DNA of 64,000 bases from Bacteroidota bacterium (GTDB lineage Bacteria; Bacteroidota; Rhodothermia; Rhodothermales; UBA10348). Position numbers and translations under genes: made by a program. Below are positions 37,089 through 46,275 of the stretch, piece by piece. The notes beneath the pieces are model-generated. The model made no database searches and was not told where the DNA came from. It saw nothing but the letters and a program-made list of their open reading frames with translations. The stretch spans positions 1 to 64,000 of the forward strand of contig JAJCYP010000050.1 in assembly GCA_029262855.1 (NCBI GenBank), written 5' to 3'. Position 1 is the first letter of the stretch. The number at the start of each line of letters is the position of its first letter.

Positions 37089-38774
37089 ATGTCTTTGAAT
37101 ATGGCGGGCGCTGGTTGGCTTCAGGACTATGATCGGCGGGCGCTGACGGGCGACCTCACCGCCGGACTCACGGTCGGCGTTATGCTCATCCCGCAGGCCA
37201 TGGCGTACGCCCTGCTGGCCGGCGTTCCCCCGGTGTACGGACTGTACGCTTCTCTCGTACCGCTCGGCGTTTACGCCCTCCTGGGTACGTCCAGACAGCT
37301 GGCTGTCGGCGTCGTGGCCATAGACAGCCTCATTGTCATCGCCGCCGTCGCTCCTCTGGCCGAAACCGGCAGCCAGGCGTTCGTAACCGCCGCAGTCCTG
37401 CTGGCGGCCATGACCGGCCTGATTCAGTTGGGCCTCGGCCTGGCCAGATTCGGGTTCCTCGTGGCCCTTCTCTCCCGTCCGGTAATCGCCGGTTTCGCGT
37501 CTGCAGCCGCCATTACCATCGGCCTGAGCCAGCTTCCGGGACTTCTGGGCGCTCCGTTTGCCGGGCTGCCCACTATCTGGCGACTCATCGCGGGGGCCGG
37601 CGAACTGGCCAGCGGCGCGCATCTGATTTCAGCGGTGATCGGCGTCGGAGCCGTGGTCCTGCTCCTGGTTTTCCGAAGGCTGCGACCCGGATTCCCTGCC
37701 GCTCTGGTAGCCGTAGTCCTGAGCATCCTGACTGTGTGGACGCTACGCCTGGATATCGAGGGCGTCCGGATAGTCGGCGTCATCCCGCAAGGTCTTCCAC
37801 GCCCGGAGATTCCCGCGGCGTCCTGGCCCCTTGCCAAGAGCCTCATGCCGACGGCGTTCGCGCTGGCGCTGATCCAGTTCACGACGCTGGTGTCACTGGG
37901 AAAAACCTTCGCCCGAAAACACAACTACCGAATCGACGCCAATCGCGAGTTGTTGTCCGTTGGGGCGATGAACTTCCTCGGATCGCTTTTCCAGACCATA
38001 CCGGTATCCGGGAGTTTTTCCCGGACGGCCGTGGCCGACTCCGCCGGCGCCCGCTCTCCGCTGGCGAATGTCTTTGCGATGGCCGTCATCGGACTCACGC
38101 TTCTCTTCCTGACGCCGGCGTTTTACTACCTGCCCATTCCCGTTTTCTCGGCCATCATCATGGTGGCCGCCTTTGGAATGGTGGATTGGAAGGAGATTCG
38201 AGAGCTTCTTCGCACCAAGCGTATTGATGGGTGGATTGCACTGGCAACATTCGGCGCGACTCTCTTTGTCGGCATTCTGCAGGGAGTCCTCGCCGGGATT
38301 GCCGCCTCGATTACCGCGATCATGTTCCGGATCACGCGGCCCGACATCGTCGAGCTGGGCCATCTTGAGGGCACATCGCTCTATCGTGATCTGGAGCGGC
38401 GCGCCGACACCCACCGGGTGGCCGGCGTGTACATCCTGCGTTTCGACGCCTCCTTCAGCTTCGCCAACGCCGACTATATCCGGGATCACATCCTGAATCA
38501 CCTGGAAGGCGCGCCGGATACCCAGGCCCTGATTCTGGATGCCACCAGCATCAACGATCTGGACATGACGGCGGCCGAGGTGCTGACTGATCTTCTTCGG
38601 TCGCTAGGCGAACGTGGGATTCGCCTAGCCATCGCAGGCGTCAAGGGCCGCGTGGCGGATGTGATGGGCTCTGGCGGCATTGCCCAGGATGTCGGCTCAG
38701 AGAACTTCTACCTGAGCGTGCATCATGCCGTCACCGGCATCCAGGAGCGCTGGGAGAGCGAAGCCGCGGGCTAG
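37089..38774 (+). CDS. second SulP-family anion transporter with STAS domain
   Basis: A 561-residue SulP protein similar in layout to the one at 34862: DLTAGLTVGVMLIPQAMAYA, GVPPVYGLYASL, TSRQLAVGVVAIDSLI, then helices and a C-terminal STAS domain (LDATSINDLDMTA). The two are clearly diverged paralogues. The ATG at 37089 starts just before the first conserved segment; the longer frame upstream runs through the HiPIP gene and the terminator. It converges with the chaperone gene: a single CTAG at 38771-38774 supplies both stop codons. Confidence 0.92.
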   Translation: MSLNMAGAGWLQDYDRRALTGDLTAGLTVGVMLIPQAMAYALLAGVPPVYGLYASLVPLGVYALLGTSRQLAVGVVAIDSLIVIAAVAPLAETGSQAFVTAAVLLAAMTGLIQLGLGLARFGFLVALLSRPVIAGFASAAAITIGLSQLPGLLGAPFAGLPTIWRLIAGAGELASGAHLISAVIGVGAVVLLLVFRRLRPGFPAALVAVVLSILTVWTLRLDIEGVRIVGVIPQGLPRPEIPAASWPLAKSLMPTAFALALIQFTTLVSLGKTFARKHNYRIDANRELLSVGAMNFLGSLFQTIPVSGSFSRTAVADSAGARSPLANVFAMAVIGLTLLFLTPAFYYLPIPVFSAIIMVAAFGMVDWKEIRELLRTKRIDGWIALATFGATLFVGILQGVLAGIAASITAIMFRITRPDIVELGHLEGTSLYRDLERRADTHRVAGVYILRFDASFSFANADYIRDHILNHLEGAPDTQALILDATSINDLDMTAAEVLTDLLRSLGERGIRLAIAGVKGRVADVMGSGGIAQDVGSENFYLSVHHAVTGIQERWESEAAG

Positions 38775-39694
38775 GCCACCTGGGCCTCGGCGTGGACGGC
38801 CTTCTGAATGGCCTCAAGCACGACCAACGTTCGATCCTGTCGCCGTAGCCATTCGCGGGCCGATCTGGCGAAAACGGGGTGCCGCTCTGACTCCAGGGTC
38901 CAGGCCGCCTGGTACAGGAGCACCTCCTCGCGAATGAGGCCGATTGCCTCGTCCAGCCGGTCGTACGAAGCGGCACTCTTCAGCAAGTTTCCCAGCATGA
39001 GAGCACGGCCCCCGAAGCCCCGCGGTGCCTCTACCCGTCTGGCTATACGCTGTACAGTTCCGCGGCCGAGATAGACGCCGGTGAGTGCGTGGCTGGTCAG
39101 ATACTCGGCGAGGTCCTTCACCGATGACTCGTGGCTGGCGGTCGGTACCTCTCGATCCTCGACGGCCTCCAGGGAGCGACTCGCCTCCGGATGCAGCTCA
39201 GCTACTACAATCAATACCTCCTCCAGCACCTCCACGAGGTCGGCGTAGTCTCCGCCCCCCTCACGCCGAAGTGCCAACTCCAGCGACGGAAGCCAGCCAA
39301 GCAGCCCCATCGCAAGTGAAGCCGCATCCGCCGTATTCGGTGTCGTCAGCACCAGTCCGGTCGCTCGCGTCAGCCCGGAAACATGGTCTCCGGCCGAACC
39401 CGCAGCACGGGGATCGATACCGGACTTCAGCAGCGCCTCGGCAGCCCGGGCCTCCGCGAGACCCCCTATCAGCCCATCCGGGTTTCTGAAGGCGCCGGCG
39501 TATGGAGGCACTGAAAACCCAAGCAGGCTCTCATGCCGCGCCGCCTCGTCCTCGTCCGAAGCCGGCTCCGAACCAATCCCGACCCCTGAGGCGGCAAAAC
39601 GAACGCGAATCGGCCCGGACAGCCCGAACTCGAACGCGTCTGCCAGAAGCATCAACGCCGCCGGGGCGCCCGCGAATTGGGACGGCATCGCCAT
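38771..39694 (-). CDS. TorD-like chaperone for the molybdoenzyme (probable)
   Basis: A 307-residue, mainly helical protein. Residues 62-80 (VPPYAGAFRNPDGLIGGLA) and the GDH at 102-104 follow the pattern of TorD/DmsD chaperones, where a PPYES-like segment is followed by a pDH motif. These chaperones guard folding and cofactor loading of molybdopterin enzymes. Similarity is weak, the protein is about 100 residues longer than usual TorD, and its C-terminal half (about 200-307) is not recognised. Position supports the call: its ATG follows directly on the stop of the quinone oxidoreductase in the operon carrying the SoeA-like enzyme. Confidence 0.6.
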   Translation of the reverse strand: MAMPSQFAGAPAALMLLADAFEFGLSGPIRVRFAASGVGIGSEPASDEDEAARHESLLGFSVPPYAGAFRNPDGLIGGLAEARAAEALLKSGIDPRAAGSAGDHVSGLTRATGLVLTTPNTADAASLAMGLLGWLPSLELALRREGGGDYADLVEVLEEVLIVVAELHPEASRSLEAVEDREVPTASHESSVKDLAEYLTSHALTGVYLGRGTVQRIARRVEAPRGFGGRALMLGNLLKSAASYDRLDEAIGLIREEVLLYQAAWTLESERHPVFARSAREWLRRQDRTLVVLEAIQKAVHAEAQVA

Positions 39695-40900
39695 TTACGC
39701 GCGTCCCTTCAACATGCCGTGCCAGTAGAGTTGTGGCAGGAGATAACGCTTCAGGATATACATGCTCCTCCGCTCTTTGGTGGTGTCGAACGGAAATGAC
39801 GGCATGGGTCTGTTATCGTAGTCGAATTCCGCCAGGACCAGCTTGCCGTAGCCGGTGACCAGCGGGCAGGAGGAGTATCCGTCGTAGGCCATGGCCGAAG
39901 CCTTGGCGTCCATCGTCGCCAGCATGTTTGCCACCACAACGGGAGCCTGCTTGCGAACGGCTGCTCCAGTTTTTGCATTCGGCGTTCCAGCCGAGTCGCC
40001 GAGCGAAAAGACGTTCGGGTACCGCACGTGCTGCAGCGTGCCGCGGTCCACCTCGACCCAGCCCTCCGTGTTCGCCAGCGCACTCTTCCGAACGAAATCG
40101 GGGGCACTCTGAGGCGGGACCACGTGGATCATGTCGAACGATTCCACCTGCTCGCGCTGGGCGCCGGTATCCGCATCAGTGATTCGGAAGGTCGCCTCTT
40201 TTGCCGGCCCATCGATGGCGATGAGTTCCATCTGGGTATGAAAGTCGATCCCGTACCGTGCGATGATCTTCTTCAGCGTCCGCTCAAACTCGGGGACTCC
40301 GAAGACCACGGTCCCCGGACTCATGAACTGAATGTTCGAGGACTCGAGGTACCCTTTTCGCCGAAGATGGTCGGCAGCCAGATACATGATCTTCTGCGGA
40401 GCACCACCACACTTGATGGGAGTCGAGGGCTGAGTGAAGATCAGTTTCCCGCCCTTCAGAGCTTTCAACGTCTCCCAGGTGTAGGGCACGAGGTCGTACG
40501 TGTAGTTCGAGCAGACCCCGTTCTTGCCTTTCGTTTCCTGAAGTCCGGGAATGGCCGACCAGTTCAGTTGAATGCCCGGACAGACCACCAGATACTCGTA
40601 GGTCACGAGCGCTCCCGATCCCAGCGTCACGCGATTGGCATCCGGCTCCATCTCCGCTACGTGGTCCCGGATCCAGGTCACTCCCTTGGGCATGAGCTTT
40701 CCTTCTGAACGCTCGGTCACTTCGCGCGGATAGACGCCGCCTCCGACGAGCGTCCAGAACGGCTGGTAGTAGTGCTTCTCGGACGGATCAATGACGGCAA
40801 TGTCCAGCGACGGGCGAGCCTTCCTGAGGCGGGCGGCTACGGTGATGCCGGCAGTCCCACCACCTATGATGACCACTTCGTGGTTCTTGGATTCAGACAT
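39695..40900 (-). CDS. sqr: sulfide:quinone oxidoreductase, type II
   Basis: Flavoprotein that oxidises sulfide and passes electrons to quinone, giving persulfide. The 401-residue product has the FAD motif VVIIGGGTAGITVAARL and the mitochondrial-type (type II) cysteines. Cys164 lies in PIKCGGAPQKIMYL and Cys344 in YDGYSSCPLVTGYGKLVLAEFDY-like context, matching the two redox cysteines of human SQOR. Cys130 is additional. The short type II form usually hands persulfide to a small thiol acceptor, which fits the persulfide dioxygenase-like gene in the facing operon. It lies 27 bases after the SoeA-like gene. Confidence 0.93.
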   Translation of the reverse strand: MSESKNHEVVIIGGGTAGITVAARLRKARPSLDIAVIDPSEKHYYQPFWTLVGGGVYPREVTERSEGKLMPKGVTWIRDHVAEMEPDANRVTLGSGALVTYEYLVVCPGIQLNWSAIPGLQETKGKNGVCSNYTYDLVPYTWETLKALKGGKLIFTQPSTPIKCGGAPQKIMYLAADHLRRKGYLESSNIQFMSPGTVVFGVPEFERTLKKIIARYGIDFHTQMELIAIDGPAKEATFRITDADTGAQREQVESFDMIHVVPPQSAPDFVRKSALANTEGWVEVDRGTLQHVRYPNVFSLGDSAGTPNAKTGAAVRKQAPVVVANMLATMDAKASAMAYDGYSSCPLVTGYGKLVLAEFDYDNRPMPSFPFDTTKERRSMYILKRYLLPQLYWHGMLKGRA

Positions 40901-40927
40901 CTGTCTGTTGGGTAAGCTTGTTGAAAA

Positions 40928-43900
40928 TCAAGGTTTGGGGGGTCGGCCAAAGGGCTCTTCTGGAAGCGCATAGGCCTTCAGAACGGGCTTCAGTGGCCGT
41001 TTCAGCCAGTAGGGGCGACGCGTCCCGTCAGGGGAATGGTCCACAGCGGAGCGCGTGAGCGCCGTCCACTCGTGGTAGGCTTCCATGGACTTCTTCGTGT
41101 CGACCCAGACATCGCCGTGGCGGTCTCCAGGATCGGCCTTTCGAACGTTGTACGCCTTCTGGAGCCAACAATGCGCGCCCGAAATGGGGTCGGGGTGCAC
41201 CGCATGGGTGAGATTCTGGTGGACTCCCACGTCCTCCCACCAGATGCGACTGGTGTCAGGATCGAACGAGTCCCAGGCTCCGGCTCCGTGCAGCACCTCA
41301 AGCCGGTGCGAGTCGCCGTCTTCCTCGTGAAGCTTGACTAGGTTGGACGAGCCGCGGTTCACGCCGCTCGCCTCCTCAAGGCGCCAACGGCCAAGGTGGT
41401 GACTCATCGCGATCACGCCGGGCTTGATGCCCTCGGTCACCCACACCTTGTCCACAAAGTAGCCGATCTGCGTGGTCACGCGGACCAGACCTCCCGAGGC
41501 CACCTGGAGGCGGTCGGCATCGGACGGGTGCATCCAGATCGGATTCTTGTGGCTCAGCTCGTAGAGCCACTTCGCGTTCGCACTCCGGGTATGAATCAGG
41601 GTGGGCAAACGGAAATTCGGAAGGAGGAGCATCTCCCCCTTGTCCCGATTTATGTTCGACGGGTGAACGTGGGACTTGAGGGGCCAGGGCAGCACATACT
41701 CAATCTCGGGCCAGCCCCAATCCTTGAGCGTCTGGCTGAAGAACTCGAGCTTGCGACTCGGCGTGGCGAATCCTTCGACCCGCTTGCCATCCACATCCAG
41801 GCCCACACGCTTTCCATCCCGGGAAACGCGCCGGCGGGCGTCGGCCTCCGCGGGTTCATCCGAGAGCGCCTTGGCGTACGGCGTGTAATTCTCGGCCAGG
41901 ACCTCGACAACTCCGTACTTGCGCATGTACGCCAGCGGCGCCAGGCCCTCCGCGGCTGCCTTCTCGGGCAGGCCGGGGATGGAGTTCTCGAAAATCCACT
42001 GGTAGTACTCGTCGATCGTGATGATCTCACCCTTTCGATACGGGCTTTCGAAGTGCTTCCGGATGCCCAATTCGCCATCGGGGTCCATCCGCGCGGAGAG
42101 CTCGATCCAGAACTCGTTCTCCTCCCAGACCTCTCCGGGATTGGCTTCCCAGGTGTATTTGACTGGCCTTCCCTGCCGTTCTGCGGCTACGCGCCTGACC
42201 GGCTGGCGAAATGCCACCCACTGGCCAGAGTGCGTCTCCTGACTCATCAGGTCATGCCGCTCGCCGGCGTGGCCCATGGGCAGGACGTAGTCAGCAAACC
42301 ACGCCGACTCGTTCCACGTGGGCGTCAGGGCCGCGTGACACTTCATTTTTTCCGTGTCCTTCAACGCCTTCAGCCACATGAAGCCGTCCGGGTTGATCCA
42401 CATGGGATTGTAGACCCGGGAAAAGTACATGTCGATGTCCCCTCGCCCCTCCTCCAGGAAGTGCGGAAGGAGGAAGCTCATCTCATAGAAGGCCAGCGGC
42501 CACTCGTGGGGCAGGTGCAGTTCATTCCAGGCCTCAAAGGCCGGCGGCTGGTCGAAGGGTTTCGGGACGAACTTGCTCCAGCTGTTTGCCGATGTGCCCC
42601 CCTTCGTTCCCACACTGCCGGTCAGCACGTTCAGGAAGAACAGGCAACGAGCTACCTGCCAGCCGCCCAAGTTTCCGATAGATGCGGAACGCCAAGTGTG
42701 GGACGCCAAGCGGCCTCCACATTCGGCGATGTACTCGGCGGCCTCCTTGATGCGCTCAACCGGCACCTGCGACTCGGCTGCTGCCCGCTCAAACGTAAAA
42801 TCAGCATAGAGCTGCTTCAGTAGCGACTCGAACACCTCGTAGTCTCCGGCCTCGTAGGGCTCGTCTCCACGGTCCGGAATGGCGGACAGGTCGAGCTTTT
42901 GGTCCGGGAAGGGATTGGTCCGGAGGTGATCCAGTGTCTCCTCCCAGTTCACCCACTTGCGGACAAAGTCCCGGTCGTACCGACCCGTCTGGATGAGGTG
43001 GTTGGCGATGGCCAAGAGGACGGTCTGCTCCGACCCAGGCCAGGTCGGAAGCCACACGTCGCTCTTCGCGGCCGTGTTCGACAACCGGGGATCGAACGTG
43101 ATCAGCTTGGCGCCTTTCTTCTTGGCCTCCATGATCCGCTGGGCATGCGGATTGAAGTAGTGCCCCGTCTCCAGGTGGCTGGAGATCAGAAGGATCACGC
43201 GGGCGTGGGCGTGGTCAGGACTTGGGCGGTCGAACCCGGCCCAGAACATATAGCCCGCCCGCGCGCCGCTCGAACAGATGTTGGTGTGGCTGTTGTGGCC
43301 GTCCACTCCCCAGGCCTGGACACAACGATTCGTGTACCCATCCTCGCCCGGCCGGCCGACGTGGTACATGATGCCATCCCGGCGCTTTTCCCGGCTGGCC
43401 CGCATTTTCTGGGCGATTTCGTCCAGCGCCTGGTCCCAGGAGATGCGCTTCCACTTCCCTTCTCCACGTTCGCCGACGCGTTTCAGCGGGTACAGGATGC
43501 GCTCGGGGTCATAGACCTGGTTGATCGTCGCCGGGCCCTTGGCGCAGTTGCGTCCACGGCTTCCCGGATGGACCGGATTGCCCTCAAACTTGCGGATCTG
43601 GAGGGTCTCCTTGTCCACATAGGCCAGCAGTCCACAGGCGCTTTCACAGTTGAAGCAGACCGTCGGCACCAGCGTGTAGCGGCGGGCCACCTTCTTGGGC
43701 CACTCCTTGCCATCCCACTCCACCCAATCGTCCCACTCCGAACTCGGAGGGTACTGACTCATCCGGCCATCCGGATGAACCACCTCGGTCATCTTGACCT
43801 TCTTGGGGACGGCGTCGGTTTGCGAATAAGTCGGCATCCCGAAGTCACCGGATCCCGCGACCGGCCCCTGATGGGACCCCAGGGAATCCATCAGTGCGCG

Positions 43901-43939
43901 TGCCTGCTCGGCGGCTTTCCTTGAAGAACGTCTACTCAT
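40928..43939 (-). CDS. soeA: molybdopterin oxidoreductase, SoeA-like sulfite dehydrogenase subunit
   Basis: A 1003-residue DMSO-reductase-family catalytic subunit with bis-MGD and an N-terminal [4Fe-4S] site at C95-x2-C98-x3-C102-x29-C132. The segment NCAKGPATINQVYDPERI and the following LYPLKRVGERGEGKW are typical of the cytoplasmic sulfite:quinone oxidoreductase SoeA. The likely molybdenum-side motif is SHTNICSSGARAGY. No Tat signal is present, consistent with cytoplasmic SoeA rather than exported PhsA/PsrA. The partner gene (fused iron-sulfur and membrane subunits) lies 28 bases upstream. Polysulfide or thiosulfate reductase remains an alternative; the SQR and dioxygenase context favours sulfite oxidation. 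Confidence 0.85.
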   Translation of the reverse strand: MSRRSSRKAAEQARALMDSLGSHQGPVAGSGDFGMPTYSQTDAVPKKVKMTEVVHPDGRMSQYPPSSEWDDWVEWDGKEWPKKVARRYTLVPTVCFNCESACGLLAYVDKETLQIRKFEGNPVHPGSRGRNCAKGPATINQVYDPERILYPLKRVGERGEGKWKRISWDQALDEIAQKMRASREKRRDGIMYHVGRPGEDGYTNRCVQAWGVDGHNSHTNICSSGARAGYMFWAGFDRPSPDHAHARVILLISSHLETGHYFNPHAQRIMEAKKKGAKLITFDPRLSNTAAKSDVWLPTWPGSEQTVLLAIANHLIQTGRYDRDFVRKWVNWEETLDHLRTNPFPDQKLDLSAIPDRGDEPYEAGDYEVFESLLKQLYADFTFERAAAESQVPVERIKEAAEYIAECGGRLASHTWRSASIGNLGGWQVARCLFFLNVLTGSVGTKGGTSANSWSKFVPKPFDQPPAFEAWNELHLPHEWPLAFYEMSFLLPHFLEEGRGDIDMYFSRVYNPMWINPDGFMWLKALKDTEKMKCHAALTPTWNESAWFADYVLPMGHAGERHDLMSQETHSGQWVAFRQPVRRVAAERQGRPVKYTWEANPGEVWEENEFWIELSARMDPDGELGIRKHFESPYRKGEIITIDEYYQWIFENSIPGLPEKAAAEGLAPLAYMRKYGVVEVLAENYTPYAKALSDEPAEADARRRVSRDGKRVGLDVDGKRVEGFATPSRKLEFFSQTLKDWGWPEIEYVLPWPLKSHVHPSNINRDKGEMLLLPNFRLPTLIHTRSANAKWLYELSHKNPIWMHPSDADRLQVASGGLVRVTTQIGYFVDKVWVTEGIKPGVIAMSHHLGRWRLEEASGVNRGSSNLVKLHEEDGDSHRLEVLHGAGAWDSFDPDTSRIWWEDVGVHQNLTHAVHPDPISGAHCWLQKAYNVRKADPGDRHGDVWVDTKKSMEAYHEWTALTRSAVDHSPDGTRRPYWLKRPLKPVLKAYALPEEPFGRPPKP

Positions 43940-43967
43940 GTCGGCCAGAAGAATGGGCGTTTCGGGA

Positions 43968-45557
43968 TCACGAATTCGGAATTTCCTGGGGAGCGGTCAC
44001 AAAGGCCCACTCATAGGCATACAGCCCGACCAGCACGGCCAAGCCGGCCAGGACCAACATGATGGACCCGCCTTCCAAAACCAGGACCAGCGGCAGGACA
44101 TGGCCGAGCACGATGGCCCCCAGCCAGAAGATCTTGCGATACTTCCCCCGGATGATTTCGTATGCGGCCAAGGCAGCGGTGTCCGACGCATGCGGCATCA
44201 GAACTTCGCCCAGGAAGATCACCAACAGGTCAATCACCACCGCCCAGATGAGCACCGTCGCAAAGACATCACCCGTGGCATTGCCAGGCCAGAGAACAAC
44301 GCCGAATGCGGCGCCGGCCATAACGGCCTGAACGAGCAGGTGAACCGGGAGCAGGCTGTTCTGCCAGAGGTCGCGGCCTTCCGCCTGACCAAAGAGAAAC
44401 GCCGTGTACGCCGCAGCTCCGAGTGCAAGGGGCAGACCGGCTCCCAGGATCCAGGGGCGAAGGCCTTCAGCAGCCGAGCCGTCGATCCAACCCATCAAGG
44501 CAGCGCCTTCCAGGGCCAGCCAGCCCGTTGCAAGAAGGGAGAAGGCCACCAGCAGATAGGCACCGCGGACCAGCCAGCTCTTCCACTGCGGCCTGGTCAG
44601 GATGCGCAGGAATCGCATGGGATGCTCCAGGTCAAAGACCAGAAGTGCGGTGGTGAGGCCGAGGAACACGACCGTCCAGATCCCCAGCGTCACCAGTTGG
44701 GCATCCGGAAGGGAAACCCCGATAAGGGTCCGCCATGCCGCCAGCATGAAGAGCCCCGCGGCGATGGCTTTGGTGACCAGATACGCAGGGACGGGCCAAT
44801 GCCACGGGACTTTGTGTTGCGCATTCCAGACTACCTGGACCATTTGCTCGGCCATGCGGCCTTTGCCTATATGAATCGGGCCGGCCTCCGGGAGTCCCTG
44901 CTCGGAATGACGCTTGTGGCTGCGGGCAGACGCACCGTCTCCGCCTACCGGGAGCACGTCGGCCCAGGCGAAAGTCGTCGGAGTCCGCTCGGTGGCGGTG
45001 GGGTGCATGGCGGCGTCATCGCCGCCGATGTAGAAGAGATTCGGTGCCGTGCCCTGCTCGGGCTTTCGGACGGAGACCGTGTTCTGGGCCACTTTTTGGG
45101 CGATCTCGGAATCAGGATCGTCAAGATCGCCGGCAATGATGGCGTGCTCCGGACAAATCACCACACAGGCCGGCTCCAACCCCACCTCTACGCGGTGTGC
45201 GCAGTAGTGACACTTGGCCGCGGATCCCGTCTCCGGATCGATGTAGATCGCATCGTACGGACAGGCCTGGAGGCACGCCTTGCACCCGATGCACATGTCG
45301 GGGTCGAACTCGACGATGCCGTCGTCCCGCTGATACATGGCCGTCACTGGACAGATGCGGACACACGGCGGATTCGCGCAGTGATTACAGCGAGTTACCT
45401 GAAAAGACCGGGTTACGTTGGGGTACGCGCCCGTCTCAACGCTTTTGACCCAGGTCCGATTGACCCCCAACGGAACCGAGTTCTCGCTCTTGCAGGCGGT
45501 AGAGCATGCATGACACCCGATGCAGGAGTCATTGTCAATGACGAATCCGTAATTCAC
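43968..45557 (-). CDS. soeBC: fused ferredoxin subunit and NrfD/DmsC-type membrane anchor (SoeB-SoeC like)
   Basis: A 529-residue fusion. Residues 1-190 are a four-cluster ferredoxin with all sixteen cysteines (C12, C15, C18, C22; C57, C60, C65, C69; C89, C92, C95, C99; C116, C119, C131, C135). After a charged linker of about 60 residues (HPTATERTP to GKGRMAEQMV), residues 245-520 form about eight hydrophobic helices resembling DmsC/NrfD quinone-reactive anchors. In Allochromatium SoeB and SoeC are separate proteins. The start is GTG at 45557; the first iron-sulfur motif begins at residue 12. It heads the minus-strand sulfur operon, 27 bases after the inverted repeat at 45584. Confidence 0.9.
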   Translation of the reverse strand: MNYGFVIDNDSCIGCHACSTACKSENSVPLGVNRTWVKSVETGAYPNVTRSFQVTRCNHCANPPCVRICPVTAMYQRDDGIVEFDPDMCIGCKACLQACPYDAIYIDPETGSAAKCHYCAHRVEVGLEPACVVICPEHAIIAGDLDDPDSEIAQKVAQNTVSVRKPEQGTAPNLFYIGGDDAAMHPTATERTPTTFAWADVLPVGGDGASARSHKRHSEQGLPEAGPIHIGKGRMAEQMVQVVWNAQHKVPWHWPVPAYLVTKAIAAGLFMLAAWRTLIGVSLPDAQLVTLGIWTVVFLGLTTALLVFDLEHPMRFLRILTRPQWKSWLVRGAYLLVAFSLLATGWLALEGAALMGWIDGSAAEGLRPWILGAGLPLALGAAAYTAFLFGQAEGRDLWQNSLLPVHLLVQAVMAGAAFGVVLWPGNATGDVFATVLIWAVVIDLLVIFLGEVLMPHASDTAALAAYEIIRGKYRKIFWLGAIVLGHVLPLVLVLEGGSIMLVLAGLAVLVGLYAYEWAFVTAPQEIPNS

Positions 45558-45583
45558 GGTCTGATCCTGGCTGGCAACGGGTG

Positions 45584-45599
45584 ACTTGTCATGTCAAGT
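45584..45599. promoter_or_regulatory. operator-like inverted repeat, minus sulfur operon
   Basis: ACTTGTCATGTCAAGT: a 16-base inverted repeat with one unmatched base pair. It shares CTTGTCAT and CAAGTAA with the site at 32305 in the same alignment. It lies 27 bases upstream of the fused SoeB-SoeC start. On the minus strand it contains TTGACA, but I see no good -10 at the right distance. Confidence 0.6.
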
Positions 45600-45642
45600 A
45601 ATGCCGAAGATGCGCCATGTCGCTGAGAATGGCAAACATTGG

Positions 45643-46227
45643 TCATTTGTGGGGCAGGTCTTCGAGTCGATTCACGTTGGTCAAGGCTCGATCGGGTAGC
45701 GGGACCCGAGTATGAGGCAGGTCCCTGAAAAGAGAGCGGAGCGCGTACTGGCCGTCCCGTATGGCCCGCTCCACGTTCGGTACCAGCGTGCTGCGATACA
45801 ATGCGCAGGTCGGCTCAATCATGTCCTGCCGGGTGGCCACCACGGCCGACACCTCCTCGGTGGCCGCGTCGAGAAGGCGCTGCAGGTGTGCCGACTCCAG
45901 CAGAGGAAGATCCACAGCAAGAAAGAGAACCCACCGCGTGCCCGCCGATCGAAGCGCCGCGTGCAGGCTTCCCATGGGTCCAATCCCGGCGGGCTCGTCC
46001 ACGATTACCCTGCTGGCCCTTCTCAGGGCCCTCCACGCCTGCGGTTCATCCGGATGTTCGGGGGGTAGGCCCAACGCGCTCTCGGTCGAGATCCCAGCCA
46101 CCGTCCGCATGGCGCGTTCCAGGAGCGTGTGTCCCTCCCACCGGAAGCTGGCCTTGTCCTCACCGAATCTGGAAGACCTGCCTCCGGCCGCGAGTAGACT
46201 CAGTACATCTTGGGGAGCAATCGCCAT
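45643..46227 (-). CDS. mobA: molybdenum cofactor guanylyltransferase
   Basis: Attaches GMP to molybdopterin to make the MGD cofactor used by DMSO-reductase-family enzymes. The 194-residue protein has the nucleotidyltransferase N-terminus LLAAGGRSSRFGEDKASF, GPMGSLHAAL, the metal-binding VLFLAVDLPLL, and the C-terminal TNVNRLEDL. It is divergent from the Nudix gene (48 bases) and lies 85 bases upstream of the sulfur operon on the same strand, where its product would be needed by the SoeA-like enzyme. Confidence 0.93.
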   Translation of the reverse strand: MAIAPQDVLSLLAAGGRSSRFGEDKASFRWEGHTLLERAMRTVAGISTESALGLPPEHPDEPQAWRALRRASRVIVDEPAGIGPMGSLHAALRSAGTRWVLFLAVDLPLLESAHLQRLLDAATEEVSAVVATRQDMIEPTCALYRSTLVPNVERAIRDGQYALRSLFRDLPHTRVPLPDRALTNVNRLEDLPHK

Positions 46228-46275
46228 GCTGGGTTGTTGTGCGTTCCGTCTGACCCGATCATAATAAACCCTGCG

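Noticed and set aside
40901-40927. third operator copy before sqr
   Set aside because: The 27-base gap between soeA and sqr contains no match to the ACTTGTCAT core.
45567-45595. TTGACA on the minus strand as -35 of the SoeBC operon
   Set aside because: A -10 element 17 bases downstream is missing and the start codon is too close; the TTGACA is better explained as part of the inverted repeat.
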